Assembly (NCBI RefSeq): GCF_031457275.1
Contig: NZ_JAVDWH010000001.1
Span: 186,001 to 250,000 of the forward strand
Reading direction: 5' to 3'
Origin: Aeromicrobium panaciterrae
GTDB lineage: Bacteria; Actinomycetota; Actinomycetes; Propionibacteriales; Nocardioidaceae
Length of the DNA stretch: 64,000 bases
Shown piece after piece: positions 58,511 to 64,000 of this stretch (its first letter is position 1; each line of letters starts with the position of its first letter). A program made the position numbers and the translations under genes. The notes below the pieces were generated by a model. That model worked only from the letters and a program-made list of their open reading frames with translations, searched no databases and was not told where the DNA came from.

Positions 58511-59175
58511 TCCTTCGAGGCGTGGCACCCGTGCAGGGTGTTCGTCCGGGTTGCAGTCGCCGTGTGGCCCTGTCGGTCGCGGACCGTGAGGACCCAGGTC
58601 ACGGTGTGTGCTGAGTACGTGTAGTAGTCCGGCGGCTCCAGGTTCCAACCACCGACCGTCTGGCTCCAGTGCGTCGAGTCATCCTTGTCCATGTCGCCGC
58701 CGCCCGAATGTCCCTTGTACGCGAAGGTCACCTTCGCCGACGTCACGCCGGCGCCAACGATGGTCGCCTTGAGCTTGGCGTACGTGTAGTCGGACGACGA
58801 TGAGGCGTCATCCGTCGAGTGACACTTCACGTTAGAGCTCGAGTCGAGCGTCTCGTACATGTCCTTGGGCGTCACGCTGAATGCCGAGATGGCCAGGCTC
58901 TTCACCGGAGCCGTCGGGGGCAACGTTGTTGGCGTCGTCAGCGTCGCCGTAGGGGTGGTCGGCGTCGGAATCGCGGTCACCGTCTTGGTTGGCTTCGGTG
59001 TCGCGGACGGCGTCGCAGAAGCTGAGGCCGTGGTCGTGTCCTCGGGGCTGGGTGCCGCGGACGGATCATCATCTCCGGACGCCTGGACCACGCCGAACGT
59101 GATGGCGCCAGCGGCAACCACGCTGGCGGCGCCGATGAGGAATCCCTTGCTGGCGAGGAAAGTGGCGAGGTTCAT
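58507..59175 (-). CDS. Membrane-anchored secreted protein of unknown function
   Basis: A 222-residue protein with an N-terminal signal anchor (about residues 11-31, FLIGAASVVAAGAITFGVV). A long linker of Thr, Pro, Ser and Ala (about 38-90) follows. The C-terminal domain of about 130 residues is strand-rich and contains YTYAKLKATIVGAGVTSAKVTF and HTVTWVLTVRDRQGHTATATR, suggesting an immunoglobulin-like fold. Two cysteines (in NVKCHST and LHGCHAS) could form a disulfide. I do not recognise the family. It is convergent with kstR and no regulatory site is visible. Confidence 0.7.
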   Translation of the reverse strand: MNLATFLASKGFLIGAASVVAAGAITFGVVQASGDDDPSAAPSPEDTTTASASATPSATPKPTKTVTAIPTPTTPTATLTTPTTLPPTAPVKSLAISAFSVTPKDMYETLDSSSNVKCHSTDDASSSSDYTYAKLKATIVGAGVTSAKVTFAYKGHSGGGDMDKDDSTHWSQTVGGWNLEPPDYYTYSAHTVTWVLTVRDRQGHTATATRTNTLHGCHASKD

Positions 59176-59255
59176 GGCGCTCCAGATCGGGTGGCAGGCA
59201 GTGCGATGATTTCACGCAGCAGGACCGCTCCGCAGTGGGGTTTTCCCGGTTCTGA

Positions 59256-59951
59256 CTAGGCCAGGTCGCTGAACGTGACCATCGACATGCCGTAGCCCCT
59301 GAAGTAGCGCGCCACCACGGTGCTGGGCTTCCCGCCGACCACGCACGATGCCGTCACCACCCGTCCGGACGCGATCAGCTTCGAGACCTCGCTGATGCCC
59401 TCTGACTCCAAGGCATCCCGGAGAGACCTTTTGCGACGCCAGCCGAAGTAGCGAGATGCGCCGATGAACTGCAGCGACTGGACAACTCCGAGGATCCGGA
59501 ACATGCGGGCGAACTGGCCGATGGCGGCACCGAGGTGCGCCCGAGACGGCTTCATCAGCTGTCGATAGACCGGTCGCGGCTCCCAGTGTGCGGCCATGCG
59601 ACGCACCTTGAGCACGCCGTCCTCGAACGCGGTCTCGTAGAGAAGGTGTGCCGGCGTACGTACGACGACGCCAGGGCGCAGCGTGGTCACGATCGATACG
59701 TCGCGCACGACATCGAAGCCGTCGATCCAATCGTTGACGACCTCGAACTCGATCTTGTTGGGCGCGATGAACGTGTCCCAGAACCGGCCAAGCCCGCCGG
59801 ACTCGGACGAACGGACCGGGCGCGACCCGACGGGATCCTCCACAACGTGCAGGCTTCCGAAGATGTCTATCCAACCGGCCTTGTCGAACTCGGCAACGAA
59901 CGCAGGCGACGACCGGACCAGAGCGAGTACCTCGGACCGGTCGGGCAGCAT
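59256..59951 (-). CDS. NTF2-like/ketosteroid-isomerase-fold protein, function unknown
   Basis: A 231-residue protein whose N-terminal 120 residues look like an NTF2/SnoaL cone: FDKAGWIDIFGSLHVVEDPVGS, FWDTFIAPNKIEFEVVNDWIDGFDVVRDVSIVTTLRPG and KVRRMAAHWEPR. The C-terminal hundred residues (RHIG-like basic stretch YFGWRRKRSLRDALE, then GISEVSKLIASGRVV) are not assigned. NTF2-fold enzymes include ketosteroid isomerase and epoxide hydrolases, but no catalytic residue can be named. It is five bases behind an amine-dehydrogenase-like gene and is probably co-transcribed with it. Confidence 0.65.
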   Translation of the reverse strand: MLPDRSEVLALVRSSPAFVAEFDKAGWIDIFGSLHVVEDPVGSRPVRSSESGGLGRFWDTFIAPNKIEFEVVNDWIDGFDVVRDVSIVTTLRPGVVVRTPAHLLYETAFEDGVLKVRRMAAHWEPRPVYRQLMKPSRAHLGAAIGQFARMFRILGVVQSLQFIGASRYFGWRRKRSLRDALESEGISEVSKLIASGRVVTASCVVGGKPSTVVARYFRGYGMSMVTFSDLA

Positions 59952-59955
59952 TACT

Positions 59956-61026
59956 TCAGCGTATGTTGCCGCGTCCCGCGATGAGCGGGAGGTCGAGTGC
60001 GGTCACCCATCCCGGAGGCAGGTCGTTGACGGCCGAGACCGCGTTGAGAGCACGCATACCGGTCGCTAGGCAGCCAGCGGTTGCCGCATCGCGGCCGCTG
60101 CCGTCGTCGAAGCGGAACGCAGTCTCCTGAGTGATCGACGGCGTGCCCTCGAGCTCGACGCGGTAGACATCATCGTTCGCACCACGCGGCCAGTCAGGCG
60201 CAGAGTTCTCGCCGACACGGTTGATGTGGCGCAGTTGGATACGGGTCTCACCCTTGTAGATGCCGTTGATCGTGAAGTCGACCGCGGCGACATGGCCCGG
60301 AGCAATCGGCCCCTTGGCGCTTGGCACCTCGACGTCGGTGACCCACTTGTCGTACGTCGTGGTGATCTCGTCGAGTTCGATGCCGACAGCCTCGGCCATC
60401 ATCGGGACGGTCGCGCCCCAGGCCATCACAAGGATGTCAGTGTGCTCAAGTAGTGCCTTGACCTCCGGCTCGCGGCCGATACCCATCTCGTCCTCGTAGT
60501 CGCCGAGGTAGTTGGAGTAGTCGAGGATCTCGAGCGCACGTACGACACGGACCTCTGACGTCAGACCCATCAGAGTCATCGGGAACAGGTCGTTGGCGAA
60601 GCCGGGATCGATACCCGTGGTGAAGCACGAGGAACCGCCGGCCTTGCAGGCTTCGGTGACCGGATCGATCCAGATGTCGGGGTTCTGCTTCATACCCGGC
60701 CAGACCCATGGCGTCATGGCGGTCGACGTGACGTCGACACCTGCGCGCAGGAATGCGGTCATGACGCGGATGTTCTCGTCGGCGTACTGCGCGGTCGGGC
60801 CGTAGTGAACCAGCGCGTCAGGCTTCAGAGCGACGAGAGCATCGAGGTCATCCGAGCACAGGATGCCGACCGGGTCGCGGCCGCAGAGCGTACCGACGTC
60901 GACACCGACCTTCTCCGGGTTGCTGACGCCGACACCGACGAGCTCGAACTCGGGGTGGTCAAAGACCTCATTGAGTACGAGCTTGCCGACGAAGCCCGTG
61001 CCCCAGACCACGATCCGCTTGCTCAT
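59956..61026 (-). CDS. NAD(P)H-dependent oxidoreductase, dihydrodipicolinate reductase / native amine dehydrogenase-like (copy 3)
   Basis: A 356-residue paralogue with the Rossmann motif WGTGFVG (residues 8-14) and the family motif TGIDPGFANDLFP. It is less like copies 2 and 4 than these are like each other. The family reduces ketones or imines with NAD(P)H; the substrate here is unknown. It lies behind copy 4 with an 88 bp gap that contains the 20-base repeat, and in front of the NTF2-like gene. Transcription from the KstR-controlled promoter at 63002 is likely but could be weakened by the gap. Confidence 0.8.
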   Translation of the reverse strand: MSKRIVVWGTGFVGKLVLNEVFDHPEFELVGVGVSNPEKVGVDVGTLCGRDPVGILCSDDLDALVALKPDALVHYGPTAQYADENIRVMTAFLRAGVDVTSTAMTPWVWPGMKQNPDIWIDPVTEACKAGGSSCFTTGIDPGFANDLFPMTLMGLTSEVRVVRALEILDYSNYLGDYEDEMGIGREPEVKALLEHTDILVMAWGATVPMMAEAVGIELDEITTTYDKWVTDVEVPSAKGPIAPGHVAAVDFTINGIYKGETRIQLRHINRVGENSAPDWPRGANDDVYRVELEGTPSITQETAFRFDDGSGRDAATAGCLATGMRALNAVSAVNDLPPGWVTALDLPLIAGRGNIR

Positions 61027-61097
61027 GAGTCGCCTCCATCGAAGACGCTCGCGACATCGATGGCTCGAGTCGCGTTCGAATTCCTAGCCTGAATGGC

Positions 61098-61117
61098 TCT
61101 CTCGCTTCGCTCGTTCA
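61098..61117. repeat. 20-base repeat at a stop codon, copy 2
   Basis: TCTCTCGCTTCGCTCGTTCA is identical to the sequence at 21285. It again ends with the stop codon of a minus-strand gene, here the amine-dehydrogenase-like copy 4. The two genes are unrelated, so the similarity is not due to a duplicated gene end. Confidence 0.7.
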
Positions 61118-62182
61118 CGTGACAACCAATCCCTTGCCAGTCACGAGCGGCAGATCGAGTGCGGTGACGAGTCCCGGCTGAGCTGCGACCACAGCCGGAA
61201 CAGAGTTGACCAAGCGCATCGCCGTTGCCTTGAGGCCGGCGGTGTTGTGGTCGCCGTCGGTTCCGAGCAGCTGCAGGTCGAGTGTGTAGTTGGGCTCGCC
61301 CTTGATCTCGACGCGGTAACAACCCAAGCCGGCAGGCTGCGGCCAGTCGGGACCGATCTCGTCGTGGACGCGGGTGACGTGCTCCAGGACGACGACCTGC
61401 TTGCCGTTGACGATGCCGCGTACTTCGAAGTGCAGACCGGCGACGGTCCCCTCTTCGATGGTTCCGCAGTCGATGTCGAACGTCTCAGTCGCGGGAAGGC
61501 GTTCGTAGAACTCCTCGACGCTGTCGAGCTCGAGACCGAGTCCGGCGGCGATCTGATGCACGACGCTGCCCCACGCCATCGACAGGATGCCCGGCTGCAG
61601 CAGCATCGGGACGTGATCCATCGGCATGCCAAAGCCCATGACGTCGAACACGATCATGCGCTGGTTGTAGGTGTTGTAGTTGAGCACCTCGGAGCAGCGC
61701 ACCTGATCGATGCGCTCGCTGACGCTGGTCAGCACCAACGGGAGCACATCGTTGGCGAAGCCCGGGTCGACACCGTTGACGTACAGCGAGACACCGCCGG
61801 CGACGGCAGCCTTCTTCACGCCTTCAGCCATGCCGAGCGCCGGCCCCGCAGGGAACTGCAGGAAGACCGGTCCGCTCGAGACAACATTGATGCCAGCAGC
61901 CAGGAGCAGCTCGAGGTCGGCGATAGCCTCGAAGAGACGGTCGTCGGCCATGGCGCAGTTGACGACACAGTCGGGCTTGAGCGCCAGGATCTCGTCGACG
62001 CTGTTGGTCGCGAGCACACCCAGGTCGCGGCCGAGGCCAGCGAGCTGTCCGGCATCCTGGCCGACCTTGTCGGGGTTTGAGACCCAAAGGCCGACGAGCT
62101 CGAGATCGGGGCGAGCATCGATGCCGGCGATGGCATGACGACCGACGTTGCCGGTGCTCCATTGGACGACGCGCAGGGTCAT
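61115..62182 (-). CDS. NAD(P)H-dependent oxidoreductase, dihydrodipicolinate reductase / native amine dehydrogenase-like (copy 4)
   Basis: A 355-residue paralogue with the Rossmann motif WSTGNVG (residues 8-14) and the family motif [13 protein letters not shown]. It is the nearest relative of copy 2 at 2530: [27 protein letters not shown] and GRDLGVLA are shared. The start overlaps the SDR stop by 4 bp, so the two are translationally coupled. The KstR box in front of the SDR puts it in the cholesterol regulon by position. The substrate is unknown. Confidence 0.8.
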   Translation of the reverse strand: MTLRVVQWSTGNVGRHAIAGIDARPDLELVGLWVSNPDKVGQDAGQLAGLGRDLGVLATNSVDEILALKPDCVVNCAMADDRLFEAIADLELLLAAGINVVSSGPVFLQFPAGPALGMAEGVKKAAVAGGVSLYVNGVDPGFANDVLPLVLTSVSERIDQVRCSEVLNYNTYNQRMIVFDVMGFGMPMDHVPMLLQPGILSMAWGSVVHQIAAGLGLELDSVEEFYERLPATETFDIDCGTIEEGTVAGLHFEVRGIVNGKQVVVLEHVTRVHDEIGPDWPQPAGLGCYRVEIKGEPNYTLDLQLLGTDGDHNTAGLKATAMRLVNSVPAVVAAQPGLVTALDLPLVTGKGLVVT

Positions 62183-62979
62183 TCGGGTACTCCTAGGTCG
62201 GGGAAGCCCATGTCGAGGTTGGGCTGATCGATGCCGCCGTCGACCTCGATGATCTTGCCGGTGAGGTAAGCGCCGGCGGGGCTGGCGAGGAACAGCACAG
62301 TGGCTGCAATGTCATCGGGATCGCCGATGCGGCGCAGCGGAGTGTTGGACTCCATCTGTGCCGTCAAGCCTTCGTCTCCGGTCACGAGCTCCAGGGCGGA
62401 GGTCGCGACGGATCCGACGGCGATGGCGTTGACGCGGATGCGGGGTGAGAGGTCACGAGCGGCGAGGCGCGTCCAGTGCGCGAGCGCAGCCTTGGCCGTG
62501 CCGTACGCGAGGTAGCCGCGACCGCTGACTCGCCCCATAACGGACGAGATGTTGACGACGGAGCCGCCATCGCCTTTGAGCAGGTGCGGCACAGCAGCAC
62601 GCGTCAGGGCGTGAGCCGTCGAGACGTTGAAGTGGAACGCGCCTTCCATTGCGGCGACGTTGGTCTTGATGAACTCCTTCGGCATCGAGCCACCAACGTT
62701 GTTGACGATGATGTCGAGGCGGCCAAACGAGTCGACCGCAGTCTGCGCAAGGGCAGCGACCTGGTCGAGATCCTGCAGATCGGCAGCGACGATGACCGCC
62801 TTGCGACCGAGGGCCTCAATTTGGGTGGCTACCTCCTTGAGCTGATCTTCAGTTCGAGCGGCAAGGACAATGTCGGCGCCGGCTTCTGCGAGAGCGAGAG
62901 CACTAGCGGCTCCGATCCCTCGGCCGGCTCCGGTGACGACGGCTACGCGGTCGTCCAGACGGAATCTTTCAAGCACCAT
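62179..62979 (-). CDS. SDR, KstR-controlled
   Basis: A 266-residue classical SDR with TGAGRGIG at residues 16-23, NNVGG at 93-97 and the catalytic Ser146, Tyr159 and Lys163 (YGTAK). It resembles FabG-type 3-hydroxyacyl-CoA or hydroxysteroid dehydrogenases. A KstR box lies 22 bp upstream of its ATG, so it is likely induced by sterols. It is the first gene of an operon with two amine-dehydrogenase-like genes and an NTF2-like gene. The exact substrate cannot be given. Confidence 0.82.
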   Translation of the reverse strand: MVLERFRLDDRVAVVTGAGRGIGAASALALAEAGADIVLAARTEDQLKEVATQIEALGRKAVIVAADLQDLDQVAALAQTAVDSFGRLDIIVNNVGGSMPKEFIKTNVAAMEGAFHFNVSTAHALTRAAVPHLLKGDGGSVVNISSVMGRVSGRGYLAYGTAKAALAHWTRLAARDLSPRIRVNAIAVGSVATSALELVTGDEGLTAQMESNTPLRRIGDPDDIAATVLFLASPAGAYLTGKIIEVDGGIDQPNLDMGFPDLGVPE

Positions 62980-63001
62980 GGCGGGGACATTAGCAGCAAA
63001 C

Positions 63002-63015
63002 TAGAACACGTTCTA
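63002..63015. promoter_or_regulatory. KstR-type operator between the SDR and nuclease-like genes
   Basis: TAGAACACGTTCTA is identical to the hsaA box, and the symmetry extends to 63000-63017 (ACTAGAAC and GTTCTAGT around AC). It is 22 bp before the SDR start and 50 bp before the GTG of the nuclease-like gene. Confidence 0.85.
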
Positions 63016-63065
63016 GTCTTGACGAGGCGGCCCAAAGTCTCTACACCGCGCAATATGCTGCACGG

Positions 63066-64000
63066 GTGCAGGACTTCTCGCGGGATCTCATCGGCAACCG
63101 AGAGAACCTGCGAATCTCCGCCACCGACATCGCCAACCACGACTCGTGCGGCGCGTCGATGGCGCTGAAGATCCGCCCTGAGGTCAGCTCCGATCGATGG
63201 CAGCGGTCGTTCGGTTCGGAGAAGACGTTCATCCTCGGTGAGGTCGCCCAGCTCGTACGCAGTGCTCACGTCGCCGACGAGGCCAACGATCCGGCGACCC
63301 TCATGGCGTGGCTCCAGGAACAGGTCGAGCGGCGCAAGATGCACCGGCTACTGCGCCCCTACGTGATGCGAGCCGTGCCCAACATCCTTCAGGCTCACTG
63401 GGACCTCGAGGACGAGATCGGCGAGCTCCGCATGATCCGCGACAGCCCGTCGATCGGCCGACCGCCTCGGACTCTCAACGTGTGGGGGCCGCTCTACAGC
63501 ACCGAATTCGGTATCCGGGAAGTCCGGCGCTACCGCCTCGGTGCTGCTCACGCCAAGCCGACCGAAGACGACATGTTGTGGGCCCACACCGCGGCGCACA
63601 TCGCGGCGTCGTACGACGGCCTGCCCGCGGTCACCCGCGTACGCGTCGTCGAGATCGGCGCCGTCGACGGCAGTCTCAGCATTCTGTTCGACGGCAGCCC
63701 GGAGCAGGCGACACAGGAGTACGACGCGCACGCCCGCGGCGTCGTTGGTGGGTTGGGCGACTTCGCGGACGTACGACCGGGCTTCGGCTGCAGCTCGTGC
63801 AAAATCGCCGGCATCTGTGACGCCCTCGTACCGATGCCTCGAATGCTGGGGCAGGACGCCAAGGGCTACGCCTCGCGCTCGGTGGCTCCGTCGGACCTCG
63901 ATCGCTACCGCGTCTGCCCCGCCCAATGGCTGCTCGCCTCAGACCTCCATCTGCCGCGGACCGATGAGTACACCGAGGCGCAGACTCGCGGACTCCTGGT
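63066..64000 (+). CDS. PD-(D/E)XK nuclease-like protein with Fe-S-type cysteines, 5' part
   Basis: The frame is open from GTG 63066 to the window end (311 codons, no stop), so the gene continues beyond. The first 250 residues look like a RecB/Cas4-type module: an N-terminal ISATDIANHDSCGAS motif, and a cysteine cluster GCSSCKIAGICDAL with CxxC-x5-C spacing that, with the early cysteine, could hold a 4Fe-4S cluster. A second such start, APSDLDRYRVCPAQWLLAS, begins near residue 280. The two-module layout suggests a larger DNA-processing protein. I do not recognise the family. The start has no clear ribosome site, and a weak TTGACG promoter-like element is at 63019. Confidence 0.55.
   Translation, partial: MQDFSRDLIGNRENLRISATDIANHDSCGASMALKIRPEVSSDRWQRSFGSEKTFILGEVAQLVRSAHVADEANDPATLMAWLQEQVERRKMHRLLRPYVMRAVPNILQAHWDLEDEIGELRMIRDSPSIGRPPRTLNVWGPLYSTEFGIREVRRYRLGAAHAKPTEDDMLWAHTAAHIAASYDGLPAVTRVRVVEIGAVDGSLSILFDGSPEQATQEYDAHARGVVGGLGDFADVRPGFGCSSCKIAGICDALVPMPRMLGQDAKGYASRSVAPSDLDRYRVCPAQWLLASDLHLPRTDEYTEAQTRGLL

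Noticed and set aside
1..64000. tRNA or rRNA genes, CRISPR arrays, transposases or integrases.
   Set aside because: No cloverleaf-type sequence, spaced repeats or mobile-element protein was seen on either strand.

Overview
The window is high-GC, very densely coded actinobacterial DNA. Frequent GTG starts, 1-8 bp gene overlaps, single-domain TetR repressors and the gene set itself place it near Mycobacterium, Rhodococcus or Nocardioides. A Nocardioidaceae member (Nocardioides or Aeromicrobium type) is my best guess, but I cannot prove it. No tRNA, rRNA, insertion sequence, phage gene or CRISPR array is visible. No stretch longer than 300 bases lacks a gene.

Most of the window is a large cholesterol/steroid catabolism island whose genes can be matched one by one to the Mycobacterium tuberculosis Rv3534c-Rv3574 region. 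(1) 1-4.35 kb: a plus-strand operon with the end of an aldehyde dehydrogenase, two dihydrodipicolinate-reductase/native-amine-dehydrogenase-like oxidoreductases, an AhpD-like protein and an SDR. (2) 4.4-10.0 kb and 19.1-29.4 kb: the KstR2 regulon for rings C and D (two SDRs, echA20, ipdA, ipdB, ipdC; then fadA6, kstR2, ipdF, fadE30 and, divergently, fadD3, an extra enoyl-CoA hydratase, fadE31, fadE32, fadE33). Two KstR2-type palindromes sit in its divergent promoters. (3) 10.1-19.1 kb: an interruption with a secreted lipase, the sulfate-assimilation operon cysD-cysNC-cysQ, a TetR with a secreted protein and a 3-alpha-HSD-like SDR, and a TetR with a cupin. (4) 29.5-36.6 kb: accessory oxidoreductases and hydrolases, including a monooxygenase/membrane protein/TetR operon opposite a hydrolase. 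(5) 36.6-46.5 kb: the KstR regulon for rings A and B (hsaADCB, hsaEGF, kstD, an R-specific hydratase). (6) 47.3-58.5 kb: side-chain removal (chsE1-chsE2, chsH2-chsH1, ltp2, fadE34), a wax ester synthase, a lipase, and kstR. (7) 58.5-64 kb: two proteins of unknown function, two more amine-dehydrogenase-like paralogues, an SDR, and the start of a PD-(D/E)XK nuclease-like gene.

Together the genes describe this route. FadE34, ChsE1-E2, ChsH2-H1 and Ltp2 shorten the sterol side chain. KstD and HsaABCD open rings A and B to give HIP and a hydroxydienoate. HsaEFG turn the dienoate into pyruvate and propionyl-CoA. FadD3, FadE30, IpdF, IpdC, EchA20, IpdAB, FadE31-33 and FadA6 break down HIP. The 3-ketosteroid 9-alpha-hydroxylase (KshAB), the cytochromes P450 and the Mce4 importer are not in the window.

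Four points stand out. Two side-chain enzymes that are separate subunits in M. tuberculosis are single fused polypeptides here (ChsE1-ChsE2 and ChsH2-ChsH1). Seven palindromes match the KstR consensus TnnAACnnGTTnnA, and one of the best lies in front of the sulfate-assimilation operon. Another KstR box heads an operon with two of the four amine-dehydrogenase-like paralogues. Several TetR genes come with their own readable palindromic operators.
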